This document shows, piece after piece, positions 1 to 7,657 of a stretch of 25,648 nucleotides of DNA (the stretch's first letter is position 1; each line of letters opens with the position of its first letter). The stretch is from contig DMPB01000126.1 of NCBI GenBank assembly GCA_003456175.1, forward strand, positions 17,575 to 43,222, written 5' to 3'. The DNA comes from Chitinophagaceae bacterium. GTDB lineage: Bacteria; Bacteroidota; Bacteroidia; Chitinophagales; Chitinophagaceae. The position numbers and the translations under genes were made by a program. The notes under the pieces were generated by a model. It ran no database searches. It saw only the letters and a list, made by a program, of their open reading frames with translations, and was not told the DNA's origin.

Positions 1-60
1 CTTGAACCAGCGACCCTCTGATTAACAGTCAGATGCTCTAACCAGCTGAGCTATTCGGGA
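1..60 (-). tRNA. tRNA-Asn (anticodon GTT), partial at window edge
   Basis: Read on the minus strand from position 60, the sequence begins with acceptor strand TCCCGAA, a D-arm GCTC-loop-GAGC and an anticodon arm TCTGA-CTGTTAA-TCAGA. A variable region and the start of the T-arm with TTCAAG follow. The anticodon GTT (positions 24-26) specifies asparagine. About the last 15 nucleotides of the T-arm and the 3' acceptor strand lie outside the window. The folded arms and the conserved T-loop start make the assignment firm; only the 3' end cannot be checked. Confidence 0.95.
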
Positions 61-82
61 TTGTTTTCCGTTTTGCGGAGTG

Positions 83-114
83 CAAAAATGCAGTTCGCTG
101 TTATATCTGCCAAA
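83..114 (-). promoter_or_regulatory. Candidate Bacteroidota-type promoter for tRNA-Asn
   Basis: On the minus strand, TTTG (111-114) is followed after 20 bp by CATTTTTG (83-90). This is one base from the Bacteroidota consensus -33 TTTG / -7 TAnnTTTG. Transcription would start a few bases before 76, giving a short leader before the tRNA at 60. Pattern match only. Confidence 0.4.
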
Positions 115-138
115 TTTTTTTTCAATTATTTTTTGCTA

Positions 139-495
139 CTACCAACTAAAAATGCCCTTTTTCTCAAAAGCAATGTACCAGCCATCGGCTCGTTGTTCTA
201 TTGCATAAGTTTTCAAATAATAGCCCTCGCCACTAACATTTCGGCCATTGCTGAGCGCAAATTTATATCGGTGTAATGGGCATACAATGTTACCTAAAGC
301 ATCAATAAATCCATCGGCCATAATACCGCTTGCATGCGGGCATTTATGAGCACATGCGTGAATACTATCGCCTGAGGTACGTGCCAACGTAATATACTTG
401 CCAGCCACGCTTACCACACATAGGTTATTAGGTTGCCAGGGTAGCAAATTAATATGGTCGGCGAGCTTATGCCACTGTATGTTATTACTACTCAT
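139..495 (-). CDS. Rieske [2Fe-2S] domain protein, small ferredoxin-like
   Basis: A 118-residue protein that is essentially one Rieske domain. The two cluster-binding motifs are C52-P-H54 and C72-P-L-H75, about 18 residues apart, as in the small subunit of nitrite reductase and stand-alone Rieske ferredoxins. There is no signal peptide or membrane segment, so it is probably a cytoplasmic electron carrier. The redox partner is unknown. I chose the ATG at 493-495: the frame stays open upstream, but that extension lies inside hflX and does not resemble a Rieske N-terminus. The start overlaps the hflX stop by 8 bp, which suggests translational coupling. A role with a specific oxygenase or reductase cannot be inferred here. 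Confidence 0.87.
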   Translation of the reverse strand: MSSNNIQWHKLADHINLLPWQPNNLCVVSVAGKYITLARTSGDSIHACAHKCPHASGIMADGFIDALGNIVCPLHRYKFALSNGRNVSGEGYYLKTYAIEQRADGWYIAFEKKGIFSW

Positions 496-1684
496 ACGTT
501 TGATAAAACACCGTTTTATACGGATAACGAATTTGATACATGTTACGAACATGTTGTAGAATAGTAGCTCGTAAGCCATCAATATTTTGGCGCTCAATAG
601 CCGAAACAAACACACAGTTGTTTTGTGTTTCGTGCTCCCAACGTTCACGTAATTCACGCAATATTTCCACTTTTACATCTTCCTCCAGCCATGCGTCGAA
701 GTTGCGTTGAGCGTACAAATCCATCTTATTAAAAACGGTAAGGATGGGCTTGTCAAAAGCTTTTAACTCTTGTAATGTTTTATTCACTGTAGCAATATGA
801 TCTTCGTATTGTGGATGCGCTACATCTACTACATGCAATAACACATCGGCTTCGCGAACCTCATCGAGGGTGCTTTTAAAACTTTCTACCAAATGGTGCG
901 GAAGCTTGCGAATAAAACCAACCGTATCACTCAGTAAAAAAGGGGTGTTTTCGTATACTACCTTACGCGTAGTGGTATCGAGTGTTGCAAATAGTTTGTT
1001 TTCAGCAAATACATCGCTTTTACTGAGTAGGTTCATCAATGTGCTCTTACCCACATTGGTGTAGCCTACCAATGCTACTCTAATTAACTCTCCGCGTTCT
1101 TTACGTTGCGTAACCGATTGCTTATCAATTTCTTGCAATCGCTTGCGTAATAAGGCAATTTTGTCTTTTACAATACGGCGGTCGGTTTCAATTTCTGTTT
1201 CGCCGGGGCCGCGGGTACCAATACCACCTCCTTGTCGTTCTAAGTGCTTCCACATACCTTTTAAGCGAGGTAACAAGTATTGGTATTGAGCCAGCTCTAC
1301 CTGCACTTTGGCTTGTGCTGTTCGGGCACGGCGAGCAAATATGTCGAGAATTAAATCGCTGCGGTCAATGGTTTTAACATTGGTAGCCTTTTCAATAGCA
1401 GTGATTTGGCTGCCCGTTAACTCATCATCGAAAATGAGCAAATCAATATCGCGGCCGCGAATATAATCGGCTATTTCTTCTAGCTTACCCTTGCCTACAA
1501 AGGTTTTGCTATCGGGGCGTTGTAGCCGCTGCGTAAATCTTTTTACCGCAAGGGCCCCCGCTGTATCGGCCAAAAATTCTAGTTCGTCTAAGTATTCATG
1601 CACCTGCACATCGGTTTGTGTGGGCGAAATAATGCCCACCAACACGGCTTTTTCGTTCTGTTTGATGCTTTGTTTTTCTATCAA
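488..1684 (-). CDS. hflX: GTPase HflX
   Basis: A 398-residue ribosome-associated GTPase; HflX family members split or rescue stalled ribosomes under stress. The N-terminal HflX domain (about 25-180) ends in the glycine-rich stretch GGGIGTRGPGETEIETDRR, the family hallmark. The G domain follows with G1 GYTNVGKS (207-214), G3 DTVG (253-256), G4 NKMD (319-322) and a VSA G5. The start appears to be TTG at 1682-1684: no in-frame ATG lies between the upstream stop (1697-1699) and residue 144, and the conserved domain begins soon after this TTG. The 3' end overlaps the Rieske start by 8 bp, so the two are probably one transcript. Confidence 0.95.
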   Translation of the reverse strand: MIEKQSIKQNEKAVLVGIISPTQTDVQVHEYLDELEFLADTAGALAVKRFTQRLQRPDSKTFVGKGKLEEIADYIRGRDIDLLIFDDELTGSQITAIEKATNVKTIDRSDLILDIFARRARTAQAKVQVELAQYQYLLPRLKGMWKHLERQGGGIGTRGPGETEIETDRRIVKDKIALLRKRLQEIDKQSVTQRKERGELIRVALVGYTNVGKSTLMNLLSKSDVFAENKLFATLDTTTRKVVYENTPFLLSDTVGFIRKLPHHLVESFKSTLDEVREADVLLHVVDVAHPQYEDHIATVNKTLQELKAFDKPILTVFNKMDLYAQRNFDAWLEEDVKVEILRELRERWEHETQNNCVFVSAIERQNIDGLRATILQHVRNMYQIRYPYKTVFYQTYE

Positions 1685-1729
1685 AATCTGTACAAATTAA
1701 AGGTCAAAGTTAGGGTATCGTAGAAACAT

Positions 1730-1760
1730 GATGGGGCGGCGCCTTAGGCGCCGCCCCATC
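1730..1760 (-). terminator. GC-rich perfect hairpin, probable terminator of the beta-barrel gene
   Basis: Arms 1730-1743 (GATGGGGCGGCGCC) and 1747-1760 are perfect reverse complements with a 3-nt TTA loop, giving a 14-bp stem. It lies 38 bp past the stop of the minus-strand gene at 1799 and before hflX. On the minus strand only a modest T stretch (ATGTTTCT) follows, so termination is likely but not certain. The arms are far more GC-rich than the surrounding DNA. Confidence 0.6.
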
Positions 1761-1776
1761 TACTATCATATTAGTA

Positions 1777-1790
1777 CCTTACGGTAAATG
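1777..1790 (+). repeat. Dispersed 14-bp word, exact copy (CCTTACGGTAAATG)
   Basis: An exact copy that starts 16 bp beyond the 1730-1760 hairpin and ends 8 bp from the beta-barrel gene stop. In the minus-strand transcript it sits between stop codon and terminator hairpin. Confidence 0.9.
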
Positions 1791-1798
1791 AGTATCGC

Positions 1799-2551
1799 TT
1801 ACAAACCACCAATGCTTAAGCCGATAGAATAAGGACGAAACTCGCCACCAGCATTGTTTTTCAAGAAATTGTTGATTTGATAAGCACCATGCAGGGTGAA
1901 GTTGCCGATACCAAAACGTGCTGTAAATGCAATACGTGTGCCGTTAATAAACTTACGTTCTTGCTCTTTTTCAATGTACTTATTGCCATACACCGAGTTG
2001 CCGTTTTTATTTTCGAGGTTCTTGCCTTTGGTATATGCTTTTAAGATTTGACCAACTTTAACGCCTATTGCAGCTTTAAAGCCTTTGTCGGGTTGTGCAG
2101 GGTTACTCACCCAGCGTAACTCAACAGGTACTTCCACAAAAATGGTAGTAAGCTTAAACTTGTCGAAGTTGGCACTATCTGTACCAGTTACAAATGGCCT
2201 GAAAGGTAAGCGAGCCGATGTGCTTTTTAAATCAACATACGTGTTGTTGAAATAAATATTGCTGCTACCGATACCTACACCATAAGCAACGCTGTAGTTC
2301 GGACTATTTTTAAAAGGCTTATCAAGCATAAAGTAAAAGTTGAAATGCTTGCCGAAGCCGGTAGTTCTTACACTATCGGGGCGGTTGGCCCAACCATCGA
2401 AACCAAATTGTAGCAAAAAATGGTCGTTAGCTCTGTTGGTTAAATTTAATTTAGGAGGCGGAGCAGGTAAGGGTTTGGTAGTAGAGTCGGCCTGTGCATA
2501 TATGTTTTGAGTGGCAAATATCACAGCCAACGCTATGGCTAATTTCTTCAT
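1799..2551 (-). CDS. Outer-membrane beta-barrel protein (PorT-like fold)
   Basis: A 250-residue protein. Residues 1-19 are a clear Sec signal peptide (MKKLAIALAVIFATQNIYA) followed by a proline-rich linker (about 27-35). The rest consists of alternating amphipathic strands ending in a Phe/Tyr-rich stretch and SIGLSIGGL, as in eight-stranded outer-membrane barrel proteins of Bacteroidota. Location is therefore probably the outer membrane. Nothing in the sequence reveals a ligand. It is transcribed alone: a GC-rich hairpin separates it from hflX, and the gene upstream is divergent. PorT family membership is by general appearance only; a generic barrel domain is equally possible. Confidence 0.72.
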   Translation of the reverse strand: MKKLAIALAVIFATQNIYAQADSTTKPLPAPPPKLNLTNRANDHFLLQFGFDGWANRPDSVRTTGFGKHFNFYFMLDKPFKNSPNYSVAYGVGIGSSNIYFNNTYVDLKSTSARLPFRPFVTGTDSANFDKFKLTTIFVEVPVELRWVSNPAQPDKGFKAAIGVKVGQILKAYTKGKNLENKNGNSVYGNKYIEKEQERKFINGTRIAFTARFGIGNFTLHGAYQINNFLKNNAGGEFRPYSIGLSIGGL

Positions 2552-2788
2552 TCAAGTATCTGATTATCTAAACAAAAGTTGGGCAATAATACACCGTTCT
2601 ACGAAAATTGTTAGCAACAAGTAGGTTGTATCAGGTTAAAATAAAGCGAAAAACCAGCTTTGAACATAACAAATAGCCCGAAAAGGCATTTTTATATCCC
2701 GATTGTTATACAATTATAATTTATGCAGTTAAACTGCTAATTTGTGCCATTATCGTTCTCGTTTATCTATTTGAAACATCAAGTTTGT

Positions 2789-3163
2789 ATGAAGGTTTTG
2801 ATCTCTGAAGATGATAGAAGTATTCAAAAAACCATTGCTTCGCACTTAGATAGCATGGGCTTAGAAGTTATTGTTACTTCTGATGGCCGTGAAGCGTTAA
2901 AGGTGTTGCAAGAAAATGTACCCGATATTGTAATTACCGATATTGTAATGCCTTATACCAGTGGCTTAGAGCTTATTGGTTTAATTAAATCGAATATTAG
3001 TCGTACCATACCTATTATGGTACTCTCTGCAATTGATGAAGAAGATACGGTAATGATAGCCTTTAAGCTTGGTGCCGACGATTTTATCACCAAGCCGTTT
3101 GAATTGCCTGAGCTTACAGTTCGTGTGAATAGGCTGTTGCAAATGGCTAAAGCAAAAGCATAA
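2789..3163 (+). CDS. Stand-alone receiver-domain response regulator (CheY-like)
   Basis: A single 124-residue receiver domain with no output domain. The acidic pocket is E7-D8-D9, the phosphoacceptor is D51 (VITDIVMP), the switch Ser is S80 (VLSA) and the conserved Lys is K102 (TKPF). It would act by phosphorylation-dependent protein contact or as a phosphorelay intermediate. I start it at ATG 2789, where the conserved MKVLISEDD begins; an upstream in-frame GTG at 2744 would add 15 residues without family character. A second, related receiver follows 53 bp downstream, probably on the same transcript. The kinase partner is unknown; the nearest is the kinase at 4220-5014. Confidence 0.9.
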   Translation: MKVLISEDDRSIQKTIASHLDSMGLEVIVTSDGREALKVLQENVPDIVITDIVMPYTSGLELIGLIKSNISRTIPIMVLSAIDEEDTVMIAFKLGADDFITKPFELPELTVRVNRLLQMAKAKA

Positions 3164-3216
3164 TTGTACATACCCGCACCATACCTTTTCTATACCCTGA
3201 ATCAGATAGTTACCCC

Positions 3217-3567
3217 ATGAAAATTTTAGTAGCTGAAGACGAAGCCCTATTGCTTAAAACAATGGCTATAAAACTTGGCCGAGAAGGGTATGAGGTGGTA
3301 ACTTGTAATAATGGTATCGATGCTTTACAGCAAATTACAGATGCTAATCCAGATTTGGTAATTACCGATATGAACCTGCCTGGGGCAGATGGACTTACGA
3401 TTGTTAAAACAGCTATTGAGGCTCAAAAACAGGTAATGGTATTATCTGGTATGACGCAAGCTGGCCATGTACAAACAGCACTTGACCTCGGTGCTTGCGA
3501 CTTCTTAGAAAAGCCTTTTTCTTTACAAGAGCTCACGAAACGTGTGGCTGCATTGGTAACGAAGTAG
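3217..3567 (+). CDS. Stand-alone receiver-domain response regulator (CheY-like)
   Basis: A 116-residue receiver domain with acidic residues E7-D8-E9, phosphoacceptor D51 (VITDMNLPG), switch Ser S77 (VLSG) and K99 (EKPF). No DNA-binding or enzymatic output domain follows. It resembles its neighbour at 2789-3163 in length and in the D51 context (VITD), which suggests an old tandem duplication, though the two are clearly diverged. It ends 24 bp before the convergent LuxR-type regulator gene. A 12-bp palindrome TGTAATATTACA (3585-3596) spans that junction and might help termination, but it is too weak to call a terminator. Confidence 0.9.
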   Translation: MKILVAEDEALLLKTMAIKLGREGYEVVTCNNGIDALQQITDANPDLVITDMNLPGADGLTIVKTAIEAQKQVMVLSGMTQAGHVQTALDLGACDFLEKPFSLQELTKRVAALVTK

Positions 3568-3591
3568 TTCAAAACTGCACAAACTGTAATA

Positions 3592-4227
3592 TTACAATAC
3601 TACAATTCCGTTTTTGATGGCATAGAGTACAGCACCTACACGACTAGGAGTGTCTATTTTCTCGAATACATTTGCCCGTAAGGCTTCTACTGCCCTAGGT
3701 GTTATATTCATAGCTACTGCAATTTCTTTATACGATTTTTCGCTGCAGCATTGTTTTAAAAACTCTATTTCTTTTTCGGTGAGTTGTATAAGTGTAGCAT
3801 TGTTATCCATGTTCACCAAGTGAACTAGCCTGCCAGTGACCAACTCGTTCATGTAAAAGCCTTTATGAAAAATATTGTTGATAGCATCTTTAAAAATTTC
3901 TGGTTTGCTATCTTTCAGTATGTAGCCTTTAGCTCCATGGCGTAGCATACGAATAATCGCTGTATCGTTATCGAGCATGCTGAGCACCAATACTTTTACA
4001 TGAGGTTGATGATCTTTTAGCCATAATGCACTTTGAAAACCATCCATTTCAGGCATATTGATATCTAGCAGTACGATATCGGGTTGCTGGCCTTGGGCAA
4101 ATTTTTCAATCATTTGCTTGCCATTATCGGCTTCAAATATCACTTTGAAGCCATCGAAAGAACCTATAAGCGATGCTAATCCGTTGCGTAAAAGGGCGTG
4201 ATCATCTACTAAAGCTATCTTAATCAT
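3592..4227 (-). CDS. NarL/LuxR-family response regulator
   Basis: A 211-residue two-domain transcription regulator. The receiver domain (1-125) has D8-D9, phosphoacceptor D55 (LLDINMPEMDG), switch Ser in VLSML and K in LKDS. The C-terminal LuxR-type helix-turn-helix (about 147-205) begins LTEKEIEFLKQC and includes SYKEIAVAMNITPRAVEALR, whose second helix should contact DNA. The start is ATG 4225-4227, where MIKIALVDDH begins; it overlaps the upstream kinase stop by 8 bp, which indicates translational coupling. It is the cognate regulator of that kinase by operon position and by the NarX/NarL family pairing. Confidence 0.94.
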   Translation of the reverse strand: MIKIALVDDHALLRNGLASLIGSFDGFKVIFEADNGKQMIEKFAQGQQPDIVLLDINMPEMDGFQSALWLKDHQPHVKVLVLSMLDNDTAIIRMLRHGAKGYILKDSKPEIFKDAINNIFHKGFYMNELVTGRLVHLVNMDNNATLIQLTEKEIEFLKQCCSEKSYKEIAVAMNITPRAVEALRANVFEKIDTPSRVGAVLYAIKNGIVVL

Positions 4228-5014
4228 GTAATTGTTTTTGTGTAATTGAAATAAAAACATCGGTACCTAATCCCACCCTGCTACGGATATCTACCGTGCC
4301 GTTAATCAGTCGAGCTCTGTTTTTAATACTGCTTAGTCCGATACCTGTTTTGGTAGGATCAAGTTCGCTACTAACAAAACCAATGCCATTATCTGCAATG
4401 TGGATATTGCATTTATCGCCTTTACACCAAATATGTACTTTAACGTTATTGGCATTCGCATGTTTTACAACATTGTTTAGTACCTCTTGTGTCATTCGAA
4501 ACGCAACAATCGTTTGTTCATTGGTTAGCCAAATTTCATCTTCATAGTCATACACAAATTCTATGGCAATATTGGTACTTCGTTGTATAAGCTTACATTC
4601 ATGTTCAACCGCATCTACAAGGCCGAGTGTTGCAATTTTATCGCCATGTAGGCTTCTGCTAAGATCTCTTAGGTCGGTAATGGCTTTGGTTAATAATTCT
4701 TCTGCAAGTACAATTTTTTCGTTATTGTCGTTTTGCAATACTGTATTCAGGTTGAGTTTAGCCAAACTTAATACTTGGCCTACGTTATCGTGTATTTCTT
4801 GACTTAGGTTCCGGAAAATAGATTCCTGAATTTCTAGTTGCGACTGTAATAAAGTGCGTTCGTATTCTTGTTGTACCGATAGCATTTCGTTCATGTGTAC
4901 TGTTCTGCGCCTGTGCAACTGGTGAATTAATAGGTAAAAGAATACGATGAAGAAGAGTATAATAACTGTTCCAACAATTACAAATATTATCTGATATAAA
5001 GGCGCTTGTAACAT
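4220..5014 (-). CDS. NarX-type (HisKA_3) sensor histidine kinase
   Basis: A 264-residue kinase with one transmembrane helix (about 8-31), a short coiled-coil linker (40-68), a HisKA_3 dimerisation region with phosphoacceptor H75 (SQEIHDNVGQ), and an HATPase domain. The HATPase domain shows N-box EVLNNVVKHA (177-186), DNG at 208-210 and GIGL at 224-227. There is no extracellular sensor domain: the N-terminus has only about seven residues before the helix. Signal input therefore probably comes from the seven-helix membrane protein encoded just upstream, whose gene overlaps this one by 28 bp. It would phosphorylate the LuxR-type regulator encoded downstream. Confidence 0.93.
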   Translation of the reverse strand: MLQAPLYQIIFVIVGTVIILFFIVFFYLLIHQLHRRRTVHMNEMLSVQQEYERTLLQSQLEIQESIFRNLSQEIHDNVGQVLSLAKLNLNTVLQNDNNEKIVLAEELLTKAITDLRDLSRSLHGDKIATLGLVDAVEHECKLIQRSTNIAIEFVYDYEDEIWLTNEQTIVAFRMTQEVLNNVVKHANANNVKVHIWCKGDKCNIHIADNGIGFVSSELDPTKTGIGLSSIKNRARLINGTVDIRSRVGLGTDVFISITQKQLHD

Positions 5015-5640
5015 ACTAACGCTACAATAATAAGAACGAACCTAATAATATTTGCAAAACTTTCAATAGCAAGCAGGCTATTAGCCTCTTCTATCATATT
5101 CAAATGAAAAAAATAGCGATAAGAAATAACCGATAAAATGGTTAGTGCAGCATACTGTAAAAAGGCCGTAGCTACCCAAAACTCAGGAAGGCGTTGAAAG
5201 TACATGACCTTTTCAGTACTGGCAATATTGAGTAAAAACGCCATGCAGATAAGTAGCGTTAGCATATGCGATAATCCTAATCCTAAACTATTTAAGTTGT
5301 GCCACCCTTCAATAAAAACAATGTCGCCGAACCATAGTAAGGTGAATAGCCCAACAATGGCAAGCAGTACTTTTTGTGTTGTGGTGTTAAAGCCTTCTTT
5401 TAAAAGCATTACAGTGATGAATAAGTGCCAAATTCCAAACACATGCTGTAATAGCCATAGTTGTGTACCGCTGATGTTCGTGTAAAGCTGTATAATTTGG
5501 TGTACCAACGAAAACCCAATAAACCAAACTAATGGATGGGGTACGATTTTTAAATGTTGTCGCTGTATGTAATAATATATTAACAGTACAAATGGCAGTA
5601 ATACATTACTTACAGCGGTGAAAAGTTCAAAACTACGCAT
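4987..5640 (-). CDS. Seven-helix membrane protein, probable sensor partner of the downstream kinase
   Basis: A 217-residue integral membrane protein with seven predicted hydrophobic segments, at roughly 5-24, 37-56, 62-81, 90-110, 116-138, 154-174 and 189-211. The C-terminus ends in the basic residues KRLYIR. I do not recognise a named family. It is the first gene of an operon with the histidine kinase and LuxR-type regulator, overlaps the kinase gene by 28 bp, and supplies the membrane bulk that the kinase lacks. A role as membrane sensor or kinase modulator is inferred from that arrangement alone. Histidines inside or near helices (for example LVHQ, FGIWHLF, LSHML) could bind a cofactor, but no firm motif is visible. 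Confidence 0.8.
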   Translation of the reverse strand: MRSFELFTAVSNVLLPFVLLIYYYIQRQHLKIVPHPLVWFIGFSLVHQIIQLYTNISGTQLWLLQHVFGIWHLFITVMLLKEGFNTTTQKVLLAIVGLFTLLWFGDIVFIEGWHNLNSLGLGLSHMLTLLICMAFLLNIASTEKVMYFQRLPEFWVATAFLQYAALTILSVISYRYFFHLNMIEEANSLLAIESFANIIRFVLIIVALVCYKRLYIR

Positions 5641-5848
5641 GCTTACCTCACATTTTAAACTACCTTATTTAAAAGGTGTGCTTGGCAGCAGCTATGCTTG
5701 CAACTTTACTGCATACTTTTAATGCCTTGCCTTAGCCTGTTTTAAAGATAGTTCTCGTTACAACAGTAGTACTGTTTAACAAAATGCAAAATAATTGTAT
5801 ATAGTGCATATTACGTATGTGAAATTTCACAAATTTTTACTTACTTTC

Positions 5849-5862
5849 CATTTACCGTAAGG
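5849..5862 (-). repeat. Dispersed 14-bp word, exact copy
   Basis: The reverse complement, CATTTACCGTAAGG, reads on the plus strand. It lies 6 bp past the T-run of the intrinsic terminator of the DUF4290 gene and well upstream of the seven-helix protein gene. Confidence 0.9.
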
Positions 5863-5865
5863 CAT

Positions 5866-5900
5866 AAAAAATTCCTACAAGCGTAGTGCTGTAGGAATTT
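5866..5900 (-). terminator. Intrinsic terminator of the DUF4290 gene
   Basis: On the minus strand, arms AAATTCCTACA (5890-5900) and TGTAGGAATTT (5869-5879) form an 11-bp stem with a 10-nt loop. A run of T residues (5866-5870) follows. It begins 23 bp after the DUF4290 stop codon. Confidence 0.85.
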
Positions 5901-5923
5901 AAATAATATACTTACGTAAATGA

Positions 5924-6667
5924 TTATATTTTATTACGCTTGCCAAAATTGCGGTTGCCGCCATTGCTAGGACCACTGCCATATTTAGGGCGATTACCAC
6001 CACCGCCATTACGATTGTTGCCGCCGTTTCTGTTGCCGCCACCATTGTTATTGCGGTTGTTACGGTTACCGCCAAAGTTCTGGCGACCGTTACGGCCGCT
6101 AGGTCGGTAGTCGTCTCGTTCTATTTGGTTTCTGTGGCGTATGTAAGGCGTATTGCTAAATTCTAGGGCGCCACCTGTAATGGCATCTAGTTCGCTGCGT
6201 ATAGCGTCGTCGTGTACTAATTCTTTGTGCCAATTGCTATAGCTTAACTTCATGTAGTACGCAATGGCATGTGCAAAGCCCGCTTTTTTCTCTTCGTCAG
6301 GTTCATCCATAGCTTTATTGATAACCGTTTCTAGGTTTTTGCCTAAATGCGAGTATTTCGGATAGCGTTTCGGATAAGGCAAAGGGGCTGGCTTAGCTTT
6401 ATAGGTTTCTTTTTCTGGCATGGGGAACGGGCTATCTACATCGAGCGAAAAGTTGCTCATAAAGTGCAGATGATCCCACAGCATGTGTCTGAAATCTTCC
6501 ACATTTTTTAAATGCGGATTTAGTATAGCCATTAATTCAACCAGCACTTTCGCTTGTTGACTTCTTTTGTCGCGGTCTTCAATTGTAAATAAGTAATCTA
6601 CCATTTGCTGCACATTGCGACCGTATTCTCGCATGTTCAGCAGCTTGCGTTGTGTGTTGTACATCAT
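5924..6667 (-). CDS. DUF4290 domain protein with Gly/Asn/Arg-rich tail
   Basis: A 247-residue protein. Residues 2-180 match DUF4290, a Bacteroidota family of unknown function that typically begins with YNTQR and has EYGRNVQ shortly after, as here (MMYNTQRKLLNMREYGRNVQ). From about 190 to the end the protein is low-complexity Gly, Asn and Arg (NRNNRNNNGGGNRNGG and similar), probably disordered and positively charged. The tail resembles RGG-type RNA-binding regions in composition, which is suggestive only. No signal peptide or membrane segment. The start could be either of two adjacent ATGs; I took the first (6667). An intrinsic terminator follows. It lies 40 bp downstream of the lipid kinase gene and may share its transcript. 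Confidence 0.88.
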   Translation of the reverse strand: MMYNTQRKLLNMREYGRNVQQMVDYLFTIEDRDKRSQQAKVLVELMAILNPHLKNVEDFRHMLWDHLHFMSNFSLDVDSPFPMPEKETYKAKPAPLPYPKRYPKYSHLGKNLETVINKAMDEPDEEKKAGFAHAIAYYMKLSYSNWHKELVHDDAIRSELDAITGGALEFSNTPYIRHRNQIERDDYRPSGRNGRQNFGGNRNNRNNNGGGNRNGGNNRNGGGGNRPKYGSGPSNGGNRNFGKRNKI

Positions 6668-6707
6668 ATCAGCTACAAAAGCACATACTGGGTTGGGGTT
6701 AGTACCC

Positions 6708-7610
6708 TTAGGCTTGAATCAGTTGAAAGTAGTTAGGAAGTACAGTGTAAAGCACTGTTTCTGCACTGTTCAAAACCGGTTCACCATCAATATGTAGTGG
6801 TGCTAATTTTAAATTATGAATAGTAATTTTTGGCGTTTGAAAGTACAATACATTTTTAGTTGTAATGTCATCTACCAGCGCCTGAAGCTTGTTGTTGCCT
6901 CTAATTTGACGCAAAATAGCGAAAGGTAGCTTCATTTTGCTCATTTTTTGTACAACAACAATATCTAAGAGTCCGTCGCTAAGGCTGGCTTTGGGTGCAA
7001 TAGTAAAATTATTACCAAATTGATTGCTATTAGCAACACTAATAAAGTAGGCATCGGTAAAAAATTCAAACTCTGGTAAGCTCACCTTAAATTGGTAAGG
7101 CTGTGCTTTAAACAACGCTACAATGCTTTGTTGTGCATAGGTAAGCAAGCCTCTGGTGCTTTTCTGTGCAAATTCATGTGCTACGGTAGCGTCAAAGCCA
7201 ACACCACTGAGCATGCAGCTAAAGTGTCCGTTCACTTCAAATGCATCTACCCATTGGGCTTTACCTTTAAAGATGAGGTCAATGGCAGCACTTGGCTTTT
7301 TAGGAATACCTGCGGCGTAAGCCAAGCCGTTACCACTTCCTAATGGAATAATGGCAAAAACAACATTTGTAACGGCCAATGCTTTAATAACAGCATTTAC
7401 AGTGCCATCGCCACCAATGATAACAACCACATCAGTATGCTCGGCCTTTATTTTTTCTTCTACCAGAGTGTAGTTGCCCTGAGCACTGGTTGGCATTACA
7501 TCAAGCGTAATATTACGCTTACGGCAAGCCAATTGAAGTGCGGCAACTACTGCATCTTTCTTCCCAGTGCCACTTATTGGGTTCACTAGGGCTATTATTT
7601 TCTGAAGCAT
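6708..7610 (-). CDS. Diacylglycerol kinase family lipid kinase (YegS/DagK-like)
   Basis: A 300-residue cytoplasmic or membrane-associated kinase that phosphorylates a lipid hydroxyl with ATP. The N-terminal catalytic domain shows NPISGTG (10-16), the nucleotide-binding GGDGT (66-70, VVIIGGDGTVNAV) and LGSGNGLA (90-97). The C-terminal beta-sandwich ends with HIDGEPV, all family hallmarks. The exact substrate (diacylglycerol, sphingoid base or other) cannot be told. I start at ATG 7608-7610; an in-frame GTG two codons upstream is possible. It follows fabH by 48 bp on the same strand, so a lipid-synthesis operon is plausible. Confidence 0.92.
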   Translation of the reverse strand: MLQKIIALVNPISGTGKKDAVVAALQLACRKRNITLDVMPTSAQGNYTLVEEKIKAEHTDVVVIIGGDGTVNAVIKALAVTNVVFAIIPLGSGNGLAYAAGIPKKPSAAIDLIFKGKAQWVDAFEVNGHFSCMLSGVGFDATVAHEFAQKSTRGLLTYAQQSIVALFKAQPYQFKVSLPEFEFFTDAYFISVANSNQFGNNFTIAPKASLSDGLLDIVVVQKMSKMKLPFAILRQIRGNNKLQALVDDITTKNVLYFQTPKITIHNLKLAPLHIDGEPVLNSAETVLYTVLPNYFQLIQA

Positions 7611-7657
7611 AAGCACTTTAAATTATAGCAGTGCTTGGTTGCATCTTGTAGGGTTAA

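Noticed and set aside
1540..1553. TTTTTACCGCAAGG inside hflX
   Set aside because: Three mismatches, in the N-terminal domain coding sequence; probably coincidence.
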